Part shown: piece by piece, positions 25,722 through 34,992 of the stretch
Layout of the letters: every line of letters begins with the position of its first letter
How positions within the stretch are numbered: the stretch's first letter is position 1
NCBI GenBank assembly: GCA_965227875.1
Contig: OZ245783.1
Location: 4,650,001-4,714,000, forward strand
Length of the DNA stretch: 64,000 nucleotides
Origin: G965227875 sp965227875
GTDB lineage: Bacteria > Pseudomonadota > Alphaproteobacteria > Rhizobiales > JAJFHC01
Direction of reading: 5' to 3'
The notes under the pieces: generated by a model
Database searches by the model: none
Told to the model about the DNA's origin: nothing
The model's input: only the letters and a program-made list of their open reading frames with translations
Program-made: the position numbers and the translations under genes

Positions 25722-26777
25722 TCAGGCGGCGTTGACCCGGCGGAACCGGTTCAGAAGTGCGAACGGCGCACCGCTCATGAAGACGTCGATATAGCGCAGC
25801 GCCTGGTAGTCGCCGTTCAGCGACACGCGCGGCAGGGCCTGCAGATGCCAGGCGTGCTCCGGAAAGACCATGCCCTTGCGCGTGGTCACCGAGGCAGCGA
25901 AACCTGCACGTGCGGCAAGGCCGAACTCCCTCGGTCCGGCGGACCCGGGATCGCCGTAGGGATAACAGAAGAACTCCGGCACGCGCCCGGTTTCCTCGCC
26001 GATCCGCCGACGGCTTTCCGTCATCTCGCGCAAGGCATCTTCTTCATCCAGCTTGCGCACCGCGAAGTGATCGAGCGTGTGGGCCCCGATCGTCGCAAGC
26101 GGAGCCGCGTCCAGCGTGCGGACCTCGTCCCAGGTCATCGCCTCGCGACGGCACATCGTCTCGAGATCCACATCGTACCTGTCGCACAGTCGGCGGATCA
26201 GTTCGCGTTGCGGCTTCTCCGGCATGTTCCGGAAAGGCCAGTACACCGCCGCGTAGGCCTGATGCTTGAGTTCGATGTCCGACGTGTCGAAATCGCGCGT
26301 TTCGCCTGCGATGTCGATCGAAAAGGCGTCGTTTTCACGGATCATCTCTTCCAGAGCCAGCCACCACAGTTCCGTCGTCGCCTCGACGATCCCCGTCGTC
26401 ACGAACACAGTGAACGGGCAGTCATGGCGCTCGAACACCGGCAGGCCATGTTCGAGATTGTCCCGGTAACCATCGTCTATGGTGAAACAGACGAACCGAC
26501 GATCCGACTCCCCGGCCCGGATACGGTCGACCGCATCGGCCAGCGACACGAACTCGAATCCCGCAGCCCGCAGGAACGTCAGGCTCTGGTCCAGGAATTC
26601 CGGCGATATCTCGAGAACGCCATTGGGGTGGAAACCGGTGTCCGGCACCCCTCCTCCCGGCTTGATGTGATGGAGCATGAAAATCGCCCCCATCCCCGCC
26701 CAGCTGGAACCGAACAGCCGATGAGCTCCGGAGTAATAAAGCGTATTCAGCCCTGTTCGTATGAAGGTCGGATTCAT
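25722..26777 (-). CDS. Polysaccharide deacetylase (NodB homology)
   Basis: Protein of 351 residues of carbohydrate esterase family 4. Seen: FTIDDGYRDN with the catalytic base and metal Asp, GAHTLDHFAV giving the H-x3-H metal motif, and FFCYPYGDP. It probably removes N- or O-acetyl groups from a surface polysaccharide. No clear signal peptide, so export is uncertain. It starts the polysaccharide locus and is divergent from the acyltransferase gene. Confidence 0.9.
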   Translation of the reverse strand: MNPTFIRTGLNTLYYSGAHRLFGSSWAGMGAIFMLHHIKPGGGVPDTGFHPNGVLEISPEFLDQSLTFLRAAGFEFVSLADAVDRIRAGESDRRFVCFTIDDGYRDNLEHGLPVFERHDCPFTVFVTTGIVEATTELWWLALEEMIRENDAFSIDIAGETRDFDTSDIELKHQAYAAVYWPFRNMPEKPQRELIRRLCDRYDVDLETMCRREAMTWDEVRTLDAAPLATIGAHTLDHFAVRKLDEEDALREMTESRRRIGEETGRVPEFFCYPYGDPGSAGPREFGLAARAGFAASVTTRKGMVFPEHAWHLQALPRVSLNGDYQALRYIDVFMSGAPFALLNRFRRVNAA

Positions 26778-26960
26778 AGGGAAAACTGCCCATGTCTTTG
26801 AAATTCAGGTTCAAACCTTCTCATAGACAGGTTGAAAAATGCCTTACGGCCGGGTTTCTTCGAACCTGTTCCTAACAGAATCTTGATAACTGGCTGATAT
26901 GACACCTTCAGTGACAGCAGTATCTTAGACACCGGTTACGGATCGGTCACGGAAACGGAA

Positions 26961-28211
26961 ATGGCATCACTGGCCTCATTCAGAGCCGAGGAAAAGGCCG
27001 ACGCCAAGGCGGAAACCGGCCTGGCGCCAGCCCTGTGTCCGGACATTTCCATCCAGATATCCCTGACGCTCGAAGACGTGGAGGACGACTGGCGCGCCCT
27101 TGAAGCGCGGTTTCCCCGCTCCGTCTTCCAGAGTTACGACTGGCTCCATGCCTGGACGAACACGCTCGGCAGAAACACGCGACGCGGGATCCGCATCGTG
27201 GTGGGCAGGGACCCCGATACAGGCGACCCGAGATTTCTCCTTCCCCTCGCCATTCGACGCAAGGGCGCCGTCAACGTCCTGACTTGGCTCGCCCTCGGAC
27301 ACGCGGGATACCAGTCCGGTCTCTACGACGAGCACTGGCTCCGCGACCAGGCGGAAGCCTCCCAGGGTTCCATCCTGACGCGGATTGCCGCCGAGGTCCC
27401 GGAATGCGACGCGGTCCACCTCTGCGACCAGCCCGATCGCATCGGCCAGATGACCAACCCGCTACTCTCGTCCGGACGCCAGCTTTCTCCGAACACGTCC
27501 TATGTGCTCGATCTCGATAAACCGTTCGACGACCTCTATGCGCAAAAGCGTTCCGCATCCACGCGGCGCGGCGCCCGCAAGCGCGAACGGAAACTTGAGA
27601 GCGAAGGAAAGGTCTCATTCGAGCGGGCGTCCGGCCGCGATGAGATCGGCGTCTATTTCGACGAAATGATGAACATGAAGACCGCCCAGATGCACCAGAT
27701 CGGGGTCGGTGAGTTGTTCGGTCCGGAGTTCAGGGATTTCGTTCTGGCCCTCGATGCGCGGACCGGCGGAAGAGCACCCGAGGTCCTGCTCCACCGGTTG
27801 CGGGTCGGGAACGAGACTCTCGCCTCCATATTCGGCACCACCTACCGCAAGACGTTCTACGGAATGATCCTGACCATGTCGGAAGGGCCCCTCAGCCGAT
27901 ATTCTCCCGGCGACCTCGTCCTGCGCCGGTCGATCGAATCCGCGTGTGCCACCGGGCTGGAACACTACGACCTCTCCCAGGGCGACGCCGACTACAAACT
28001 GGCGTGGAAAGACCGGGAAATTGCGCTCTACGAAACCATCATGCCGCTGAGTACGTTGGGCATGGCCTATGCGCTGGTTCTGCGAAGCGGGATATGGGTC
28101 AAGAGGAAGGTCAAGCATACCCCTCCCCTGTTTGCCGTTGCGAAGCGCGTGCGCCGGGCGCTGCTTCACGCGCGCATGACGATGAGGGACACCTTCATCT
28201 CAGGGCGTTGA
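26961..28211 (+). CDS. CelD/BcsL-like GNAT acyltransferase
   Basis: Protein of 416 residues with a FemAB/GNAT-type domain of the kind named Acetyltransf_6 (about 180-350). Seen: RRGARKRERKLES, a C-terminal SPGDLVLRRSIESA segment that resembles the acyl-CoA site, and YDLSQGDADYKLAW. Family members are linked to cellulose and exopolysaccharide production. It lies between a polysaccharide deacetylase gene and the Wzz-type gene, so acylation of the exported polysaccharide is the best inference. Confidence 0.8.
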   Translation: MASLASFRAEEKADAKAETGLAPALCPDISIQISLTLEDVEDDWRALEARFPRSVFQSYDWLHAWTNTLGRNTRRGIRIVVGRDPDTGDPRFLLPLAIRRKGAVNVLTWLALGHAGYQSGLYDEHWLRDQAEASQGSILTRIAAEVPECDAVHLCDQPDRIGQMTNPLLSSGRQLSPNTSYVLDLDKPFDDLYAQKRSASTRRGARKRERKLESEGKVSFERASGRDEIGVYFDEMMNMKTAQMHQIGVGELFGPEFRDFVLALDARTGGRAPEVLLHRLRVGNETLASIFGTTYRKTFYGMILTMSEGPLSRYSPGDLVLRRSIESACATGLEHYDLSQGDADYKLAWKDREIALYETIMPLSTLGMAYALVLRSGIWVKRKVKHTPPLFAVAKRVRRALLHARMTMRDTFISGR

Positions 28212-28220
28212 GGCGAAACC

Positions 28221-30542
28221 TCAGGCGGCGTGACTGCCGCGTGCGCGGTTCTGCATCGAACCCGCCATTGCGGACGCATCCACGGTGACGACATCGGTGC
28301 AACCGCTTGCCATCAGCTTGCTGGCAATCGTGTTGACCTGTGCGATGTTCGCGCCGTCGACAAGGGCGACGGCCTGCGGCCCGAGCAATCCAAGGCTGCC
28401 TCCGAATTCCGAATCGAGGACGGACGGTGCATCGAGCACGATGCGCTCATAGGCCTTGTCCAGAGCATTAAGGATGAGTTCCATGCGCCCCGAGGCCAAC
28501 AGGCCGGCGGCGCGTCCGGTCGAAAAGCCGGCGGTGATCACATCCGTCCCACTCGCTTCGTCGGTCGTCACGACCTCGCGGAAGGACGCTTCTCCCAGCA
28601 TCAGTTCGGCAAGACCGCCACGTTTGGGAATGTTCAGCGCCTCGCCAAGCCCCGCATGCAGCAGATCGGCATCGAGCACGAGCGTCCTCATGCCGGATCT
28701 GGCCAGGGATCGCGCAAGCGAAGCGGCCACCGTCGTTCGCCCGAGACCATCATGGGATGACGTGACCACGATCCGGCGCGCGCCAGACGCATCCAGTCGT
28801 GACGCCAGGGCCTCGTGCAGTTTCTGTATGGCCGTCGCGTATGCGGATCCGCTGTCGTAGACCACGTTTCGAGGCAGGTCCGAAACGGACTGCACACCGT
28901 CGATCCGCGGCAGTGCGACGACCGGCGGGTAGATGGTTCCGGCCGGTTGATGCGAGTCGAAGCTGTTCCTGAGCATCTGCGAGTCGTCCACACCGGCGGC
29001 ATGCACCATCGCCGGCATTTCACCATGCGCTTCCGGTGCGGCTGGGTGTTGGCGCGCGTCCGCCGCACGCAGGGACATGCCGTCATGTCGCACTGGGATC
29101 GGCTGGGCGTAGGACACGGCGCCGGACTGGGAAACGAGTTCGCCGGCGAACGCCACGAGAACGCCGAAGACAAGCGACCCGATAACAGCGAACAGCAGGA
29201 TAGGTCCCTTTTTCGGGAAGCTCGGCGTACTGCGCACCTGCGCGGTCGAGATGATGCGCGCCCCGGGCGGCACCGAAGTCGCACTGTCTCGCGTGCTCGC
29301 TTCGCGATACCGGCTCAGGTAGGAATCGAGGAGTTTCTTGTTCGCATCCGCTTCGCGCTGGAGCGCGCTCAGCCTTGCGCCATCCTGGTTGGTGAGAGCG
29401 ACCTGGGTCTTGAGTTCGGCGAGCCTGTTGCGAAGCCCCTGCTCGCGGTCGCTCGCCGCCTGCGCCTGTTCCTCCAGGCCCTCGGCGATCTTGAGCGCTT
29501 CGCGGCGGATCTGCCTGTCGAGTCCGAGAAGTTCGGCTTCCAGCCGTTTCATGTTCGGGTGGTTGGGCAGGTAGGTCACGCTCAGGTCGGCGATCTTGCT
29601 GCGAAGCGACGCCTGCTGCTCGGCCAGCCTCTGGATGAGCCTGGAATTGAGCACTTCGGGGGCGGACTCCACGCCACCCTCGCGCTGCAGCATGTCCTTG
29701 ATCGCGTCCGCCCGCGCCTGGGCATCGCTTCGTGCAGCCGCTGCCAGGGTGATCTGGGAGTTGAGTTCCGAAAGCTCCTGACGGTCCAGCGTCGAGGCCG
29801 CACCTTCGAGTAGACCGGACTGGGCACGGAAGGTCTCGATTTTCTGGTCGGCATCCGCAACGCGGCGCTGCAGGCTGCGAATGCGCTGCCCCAGCCATTC
29901 CGTCGCCTGGCGGGTCGATTCGAACTTGGCCATTTGAGTCGCGTTCACGTAGCGGTCGAGCAGCGTGTTCACGATTTTCGCGGCAAGCTGCGGATCGGTC
30001 GACGTGAAACTGACGGCAATCACGCGCGAATTCGGCACCGGATGCACCAGAAGGCCATCGGAGAATTTCTCCAGCAGGCGTTCGTTGCCGGACGTGCCGG
30101 CAGCGCCGTCGCGGAGCCCGGCAAGCTTCAGGGCAAGATCGAACACAGATCTTTCGTTGCTTTTTCCGAACGCGGGATGCGTGGCGAGTCCGAGTTCCTC
30201 GATGACCCCGAGGGCCAGGTCCTGCGACAGGAGCACCTGCACTTCGCTCTGGATGGCGAGCAGGTCGGGCGCGGTCAGCGGAACGCGTTCGACGGTGGAC
30301 CGGGTGTAGACCGTCTCGCGGTCCTCTATCAGCAAACGGCCTTCGGACGTGAACTTCGGCGTCGCCATCAGGAGGAAGAGCCCGGTGCCCCCTACGATCA
30401 GGACCGAAAGAAAAAGGATGAGCGCCTTGCGCCGCCAGAGGCCGCCAATCAGCGCGCCGACACCCACGCCACCATCGGCAACCGGGTACCCGGCACCGGC
30501 CGCCCGGCCGTGAAGCGGTGCATCTGTGCTGTTGGGGCTCAT
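28221..30542 (-). CDS. Wzz/GumC-type polysaccharide co-polymerase fused to a degenerate BY-kinase-like ATPase domain
   Basis: Protein of 773 residues. N-terminal Wzz domain with a membrane helix near 38-60, a long periplasmic coiled-coil region (about 180-420), and a second helix near 444-470. The cytoplasmic C-terminal part (about 575-773) resembles CpsD/Wzc. Its P-loop reads SSHDGLGRTT near residue 596, with Arg where Walker A has Lys, and a Walker A'-like VLDADLLHAG; the tyrosine-rich tail of BY-kinases is absent. Kinase activity is therefore doubtful. It controls chain length and export with the Wza-like protein, whose gene is divergent. The ATG at 30542 precedes the true N terminus. Confidence 0.85.
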   Translation of the reverse strand: MSPNSTDAPLHGRAAGAGYPVADGGVGVGALIGGLWRRKALILFLSVLIVGGTGLFLLMATPKFTSEGRLLIEDRETVYTRSTVERVPLTAPDLLAIQSEVQVLLSQDLALGVIEELGLATHPAFGKSNERSVFDLALKLAGLRDGAAGTSGNERLLEKFSDGLLVHPVPNSRVIAVSFTSTDPQLAAKIVNTLLDRYVNATQMAKFESTRQATEWLGQRIRSLQRRVADADQKIETFRAQSGLLEGAASTLDRQELSELNSQITLAAAARSDAQARADAIKDMLQREGGVESAPEVLNSRLIQRLAEQQASLRSKIADLSVTYLPNHPNMKRLEAELLGLDRQIRREALKIAEGLEEQAQAASDREQGLRNRLAELKTQVALTNQDGARLSALQREADANKKLLDSYLSRYREASTRDSATSVPPGARIISTAQVRSTPSFPKKGPILLFAVIGSLVFGVLVAFAGELVSQSGAVSYAQPIPVRHDGMSLRAADARQHPAAPEAHGEMPAMVHAAGVDDSQMLRNSFDSHQPAGTIYPPVVALPRIDGVQSVSDLPRNVVYDSGSAYATAIQKLHEALASRLDASGARRIVVTSSHDGLGRTTVAASLARSLARSGMRTLVLDADLLHAGLGEALNIPKRGGLAELMLGEASFREVVTTDEASGTDVITAGFSTGRAAGLLASGRMELILNALDKAYERIVLDAPSVLDSEFGGSLGLLGPQAVALVDGANIAQVNTIASKLMASGCTDVVTVDASAMAGSMQNRARGSHAA

Positions 30543-30637
30543 ACAGTCACGCTGATTCCATTGCTGCGATCGCACCTGAACGATCCGTTTTTTTGGTAAC
30601 CATTTCCTTAACGGACGTATCGGAACGAACCGCCGGC

Positions 30638-30655
30638 CCTTAGGAATTCTTAAGG
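30638..30655. promoter_or_regulatory. Candidate operator palindrome between the co-polymerase and export genes
   Basis: An 18-bp near-palindrome centred on GAATTC (CCTTAGGAATTCTTAAGG, two mismatched positions), flanked by CCGGC at 30633-30637 and GCCGG at 30659-30663. It sits in the middle of the 171-base divergent promoter region, the place for an operator of both transcripts. No regulator is assigned. Confidence 0.45.
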
Positions 30656-30713
30656 AATGCCGGGTTATCCATAAGGGAATCATGGTTAACCGGCGGTAGC
30701 GATTCTCGAAGTG

Positions 30714-31433
30714 ATGCGGCTATTCAACACAAAAGCGCTATGGCGGCTCCTGCTGCTCGCTGTTGTCGGCGCCGGGCTTTCGTCCTGCGATCACCTGCGT
30801 GGCAAGCGCGCCAAGGTCGCCGGCGTCACGCAGCAGACCGCGCCAGCGTCCCCCTACCCCGTGCCCAGGGCTTCCGACGGCAAGGTGTACTTTCCCGGCA
30901 CGATCGTTGCCCAGGGCGCCCCGCAACCGCTGCAAGCGAGTTTCGACCAGTCCACCCAGGTCGCCTATGCCGATACCGCCTACAGGCTGGGCAGCGGCGA
31001 CAGGCTCCGGATCACAGTCTTCGGTGAAACCGGCCTGACGGGCGAATACCTTGTCGACGGAAACGGCAACATCTCCATGCCTCTCATCTCCCAGGTCAGA
31101 CTGGGCGGCATGACGAGCGCCGAGGCCCAGGCCCTCATCGCCGCCAAACTGCGCGATGGATATCTGCGCAATCCGGACGTTGCGGTCCAGATCATCGGCT
31201 ACCGGCCCTTCTTCATTCTCGGCGAGGTCGTCAAGGCCGGCCAGTATCCGTACGTCGTCGGCATGACGATCCAGACCGCCGTGGCCATCGCAGGCGGTTA
31301 CTCGCCTCGGGCCCGCAAGAGCAAGGTCAAGGTCACGCGACATACCGTTCAGGGTCCCGTGCGCATGAAACTCAAACCAACGTCAACGGTGATGCCGGGA
31401 GACACGATCGTCGTCGAAGAACGCTTCTTCTGA
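30714..31433 (+). CDS. Wza-type polysaccharide export lipoprotein
   Basis: Protein of 239 residues. Lipoprotein signal peptide with lipobox LSSC near residue 24. Then a Poly_export (PES) domain, YRLGSGDRLRITVFGETGLTGEY, followed by SLBB-like sequence with GEVVKAGQYPYVVGMTIQTAVAIAGGYS. It should form the outer-membrane/periplasmic exit channel for the polysaccharide. A GTG overlapping at 30711 is an equally close start. The glycosyltransferase gene starts 23 bases downstream. Confidence 0.92.
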   Translation: MRLFNTKALWRLLLLAVVGAGLSSCDHLRGKRAKVAGVTQQTAPASPYPVPRASDGKVYFPGTIVAQGAPQPLQASFDQSTQVAYADTAYRLGSGDRLRITVFGETGLTGEYLVDGNGNISMPLISQVRLGGMTSAEAQALIAAKLRDGYLRNPDVAVQIIGYRPFFILGEVVKAGQYPYVVGMTIQTAVAIAGGYSPRARKSKVKVTRHTVQGPVRMKLKPTSTVMPGDTIVVEERFF

Positions 31434-31456
31434 CGCCATGCCAGCTTGAGGTTGTA

Positions 31457-32641
31457 GTGCGTATGGCCCGGCCACTTCGAATTCTTCATTGTTTCCGTGC
31501 CCCTGTCGGTGGCCTGTTCCGCCATGTCTGCGATCTCGCACGCGGTCAGGCGGAATCGGGATACGAAGTCGGTCTGATCTGCGACTCCTCGACCGGTGGA
31601 CCGGACGCGGAGAACCGTCTGCGCGATCTCGAGAAAACATGCGCACTCGGCGTGACGCGACTGCCGATGGCCCGAAGCATCGGAGTGTCGGACCTGTCGG
31701 TCCTTGTCGAAACAAGGCAGATCGTGCGCGACCTGGAGGCCGACGTCGTGCACGGCCACGGAGCCAAGGGTGGCGCCTATGCGCGGATCGCGGCCTGGCG
31801 GAAGTCACCGGTGTCGATCTACACGCCTCATGGCGGCAGCCTGCATTACAAAAGGTCAAGCCCTGCAGGGTTCCTCTTTCTCGCCCTCGAACGCGCCCTG
31901 CTTCCCGTGACCGACGGCCTCGTTTTCGAAAGCAGGTTCGGACAATCGGCATTTGCCCAAAAGGTCGCCTCGCCCGGCGACCGTGCCCGGGTAATTCCCA
32001 ATGGGCTTCACGAAAGTGAATTCGAGCCGGTCCCTCTCGACGATGACGCAAGCGACCTGCTCTTCATCGGTGAACTGCGACACCTCAAGGGCGTCGACCT
32101 TCTGCTCCACGCCCTGGCCGCGTGCCCGGATCGCGAGACCACGGCCCTGGTGGTCGGGTCCGGTCCGGATGAAACCGCATTCAGAGACATGGCCCGCGAA
32201 CTGGACCTCGCCGACCGGGTCACGTTCAAATCCGCGATGCCGGCGCGACGGGCTTTCGCGAAAGGCCACATTCTTGTCGTGCCGTCGCGTGCCGAGTCGT
32301 TTCCCTACATCGTTCTCGAGGCCGCCGCCGCCGCGAAACCGATGATCGCCACACGCGTGGGCGGCATTCCCGAGATATTCGGCGAAGACGCGCCCGCCCT
32401 GGTGTGCCCGGACAGTTCCGAAGAACTCGGCGCCGCCATCAGGCGAGACCTAGCTGACGAAAGTGCCTCGGATGCACGCACCATACGGCTTCAGGAGCGG
32501 GCCCGCAGTCTGTTCCCGGTCGGCACCATGGTCGAGGATGTCACGCGGTTCTACCTTGCCCTGATCGAACAGGCCGGAACACGGAGCCGACGGGTCCATC
32601 CGGCCCCGCTGCACCCGCCAGCCGGCAAGGACACGGCCTGA
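31457..32641 (+). CDS. Glycosyltransferase family 4
   Basis: Protein of 394 residues, GT-B fold. N-terminal PLRILHCFRAPVGGLFRHVCDL and HGHGAKGG; C-terminal donor domain with GELRHLKGVDLLLHAL, then VPSRAESFPYIVLEAAAAAKP, which contains the E-x7-E motif, then GGIPEIF. It adds a sugar to the polysaccharide repeat unit on the cytoplasmic side. The start is a GTG at 31457 with TTGAGG five bases upstream; an ATG at 31463 is possible. One base separates it from the ligase gene. Confidence 0.9.
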   Translation: MRMARPLRILHCFRAPVGGLFRHVCDLARGQAESGYEVGLICDSSTGGPDAENRLRDLEKTCALGVTRLPMARSIGVSDLSVLVETRQIVRDLEADVVHGHGAKGGAYARIAAWRKSPVSIYTPHGGSLHYKRSSPAGFLFLALERALLPVTDGLVFESRFGQSAFAQKVASPGDRARVIPNGLHESEFEPVPLDDDASDLLFIGELRHLKGVDLLLHALAACPDRETTALVVGSGPDETAFRDMARELDLADRVTFKSAMPARRAFAKGHILVVPSRAESFPYIVLEAAAAAKPMIATRVGGIPEIFGEDAPALVCPDSSEELGAAIRRDLADESASDARTIRLQERARSLFPVGTMVEDVTRFYLALIEQAGTRSRRVHPAPLHPPAGKDTA

Positions 32642-32642
32642 A

Positions 32643-33884
32643 ATGGCGCATTCATTCGCGCCCGCCGCCCCGTCCCGCCTGCAAATGCCGTCGGTCGGCG
32701 ATATCGCCGTGGCGCTCGTCTTCATGCTTGGCGGGATCGTCTTCGTCGAACCGGCACCCTTCGACCTCGCCATTCTCGCGCTTGCGGGAGCCTTCTTTCT
32801 CTTCGGCTTGAGGCTGCCCGGCTCGGTGTTCCCGGCCCTACTCCTTCTCTGCCTCTGGATCACCGGCGGGCTCATGGCGACACCTGCCTCGTCGTTCTTT
32901 GGGGAAACCGCCAGGTTCGTTGCGATCACCGGGTATCTCGCGGTGGCCGCAGTCTTCATTGCCGCCTATGTCGGACACGACCCAACCCGCGCGCTCCCGG
33001 TCATCTTCAACGGCTACGTCGTTGGCGCGGTCATCGCGGGCCTGGCCGGGATCGTGGGGTATTTCGATCTCCTGCCCGGCGCCTACGACCAGTTCACGCT
33101 CTACGGGCGAGCCAAGGGCACTTTCAAGGACCCGAACGTCTTCGCCCCGTTTCTCGTTCCCCCTCTGCTCTTCTGCATGGAACGCATGTTCAGGTCTCCC
33201 GTCGTGCAGACAGGCATCTATGCCGCGGCAGCGGCGGTCCTCGCACTTGGCATTCTGATCAGCTTTTCCCGTGGCGCCTGGGGCAATGCCGCGGTGTCCA
33301 TCGCGCTGGCGCTTGCCCTCATCGCCTATTTCGAGCGCGACCCGGCCTATCGCCTGCGCATGACGGGCATTGTGCTGCTGTCGGCGATCATCGCCGCGGT
33401 CGGACTGCTCTTGCTGGTGTCGATGACCGACATCGCCTCGCTGCTCGCGGAGCGCGCGCAACTGGTCCAGTCCTACGACACCGGCGGGCACGGGCGCTTC
33501 AACGGCCAGGCCCATGCGGCGGGAATCATCGTGACCTCGCCACTCGGCATCGGCGCACGTGATTTTTCGGCGATCTGGGGCGAGGAAGTTCACAACGTCT
33601 ATCTGAACGTTTTTCTCAACAGCGGATGGCTCGGAGGCTTTGCCTATTTCGCGCTCGTCACCGCGACGCTTGCGCGGCTCTGCGCCAGCCTGAACCTGCC
33701 TTCGCCGCTGAAGACCTACGCCATCGTTACGCTGGCTTCATTCGCCGGCCTGGCGGCCGAGGGCGTGATCGTCGATACCGACCACTGGCGGCACTTCTTC
33801 ATTCTGGTGGGAATTGCGTGGGGACTGCCCGCGGCAGACGCGTGGATCAGGGCTCGAGCGCCTCGCTCACCCACTTGGGATTGA
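32643..33884 (+). CDS. O-antigen ligase / polymerase family membrane protein
   Basis: Protein of 413 residues with 10-12 membrane segments. The Wzy_C region is recognisable: FSRGAWGN, then HNVYLNVFLNSGWLGG, the usual periplasmic-loop motif of WaaL/Wzy proteins. It either polymerises or transfers the glycan made by this locus. Its last 38 bases overlap the end of the convergent TauA-like gene. Confidence 0.87.
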   Translation: MAHSFAPAAPSRLQMPSVGDIAVALVFMLGGIVFVEPAPFDLAILALAGAFFLFGLRLPGSVFPALLLLCLWITGGLMATPASSFFGETARFVAITGYLAVAAVFIAAYVGHDPTRALPVIFNGYVVGAVIAGLAGIVGYFDLLPGAYDQFTLYGRAKGTFKDPNVFAPFLVPPLLFCMERMFRSPVVQTGIYAAAAAVLALGILISFSRGAWGNAAVSIALALALIAYFERDPAYRLRMTGIVLLSAIIAAVGLLLLVSMTDIASLLAERAQLVQSYDTGGHGRFNGQAHAAGIIVTSPLGIGARDFSAIWGEEVHNVYLNVFLNSGWLGGFAYFALVTATLARLCASLNLPSPLKTYAIVTLASFAGLAAEGVIVDTDHWRHFFILVGIAWGLPAADAWIRARAPRSPTWD

Positions 33885-34860
33885 CGGCCGATCCGTAGGA
33901 CTCCAGCATCCTGTCGATCTTTTTCTCTGCCAGCAGAAACGCGGAGGTGTGATAGAGCGCCTGCGCGGCCCCGCCGCTGTCCCCGCCGCCCAGCCACTTG
34001 TCGGACACCTGTTCCTGCATGTCGGGAAACCGGTAAAGCGAAAGTCCGTCCACAGCGTCCCTGGTGGTTCCGCCGACGACCCGCGTGATCTTCCTGATCG
34101 GCTCGGAGTCGGCTGTCCACTCCTCGCGGTTGTTTCTGTAGTCCTCGTCCGCCGCAGCCAGAGCGCTGACGAAGGTCTTCATGAAATCCGGGTTCACGAC
34201 GGCCCAGTCCTTCATGGCGATCATGCCGTCGAACGTGGCCTTTCCCCATCGGTTGAGCGTGCCGCTCGTGACGAGGACCTTCCCGGTCTGCTTGATGCGC
34301 CCGAGCGTCGGGTTCCAGATGAAGGCGGCGTCGATCCGGCCGCTGTCCCAGGCCGACGCGATGGCATCGGGCGGCATGTTCAGGAGTTCGACCTCGACGG
34401 GATCCAGTCCGAACTGCTCCATGGCGAACAGGGTGTGGAAATGCGCCGTGGACACGAACGGCACCGCAAGCCGTTTGCCCCGCAGGTCGCGAGGCGCGAC
34501 GATGCCGGATCCGTCGCGAACCACGAGAGCCTCGGCATCGGCGATGTCTTCCACGATCCAGAAGAGTTCAGCCTGGAGGCCGTTGCTGACCGCCGCCGCG
34601 ATGGGGCTCGATCCCGCCATGGCAATCTGCACCTGTCCGGCGGCCATGGCTTCGGTCACCTTCGCCCCTGACGAGAACGCGCGCCAGTTGATGCGATAGT
34701 CGGTGCTCTTTTCGAGCAGACGGTCGGCAATGATGATCTTCCAGGGATTGTAGATCTTCTGGTAGCCGATCGTGACTTCCTTTTCCGCCGCGACGAGACC
34801 GCCCGGAGCCGTGAGGCTCAACGCGACGATGAAGGAAAACAGCAGTGAAAGTCTGATCAT
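33847..34860 (-). CDS. TauA-like ABC transporter periplasmic substrate-binding protein
   Basis: Protein of 337 residues with a signal peptide (MIRLSLLFSFIVALSLTAP, cleaved near VAA-EKE). It is close in pattern to E. coli TauA: WRAFSSGAKVTEAMAAGQVQIAMAGSSPIA (shown in part: AGSSPIAAAVS), GKRLAVPFVSTAHFHTL and AWDSGRIDAAFIWNPTLG. It would bind taurine or a related sulfonate. The ATG at 34860 starts the signal peptide. No permease or ATPase gene is adjacent, and the gene ends inside the convergent ligase gene. A terminator lies between it and the aminotransferase. Confidence 0.85.
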   Translation of the reverse strand: MIRLSLLFSFIVALSLTAPGGLVAAEKEVTIGYQKIYNPWKIIIADRLLEKSTDYRINWRAFSSGAKVTEAMAAGQVQIAMAGSSPIAAAVSNGLQAELFWIVEDIADAEALVVRDGSGIVAPRDLRGKRLAVPFVSTAHFHTLFAMEQFGLDPVEVELLNMPPDAIASAWDSGRIDAAFIWNPTLGRIKQTGKVLVTSGTLNRWGKATFDGMIAMKDWAVVNPDFMKTFVSALAAADEDYRNNREEWTADSEPIRKITRVVGGTTRDAVDGLSLYRFPDMQEQVSDKWLGGGDSGGAAQALYHTSAFLLAEKKIDRMLESYGSAVNPKWVSEALEP

Positions 34861-34947
34861 GATTTTCAACCGGGTCCCGGAATTGCATTCCCGCATTCGC
34901 ATTCCGGACCTGCCACCAACACCGCACGACGCCCCGGGGCAAGTCAA

Positions 34948-34983
34948 GAAAAAACAAGCCCCGGCAGGTCTTACCGGGGCTTG
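34948..34983 (-). terminator. Intrinsic terminator after the class III aminotransferase gene
   Basis: On the minus strand, stem CAAGCCCCGG / CCGGGGCTTG (34974-34983 and 34955-34964) is followed by TTTTTTC. It begins nine bases after the aminotransferase stop codon and leaves 87 bases before the TauA-like start, so the two genes are at most partly cotranscribed. Confidence 0.93.
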
Positions 34984-34992
34984 TCTGGTTCG

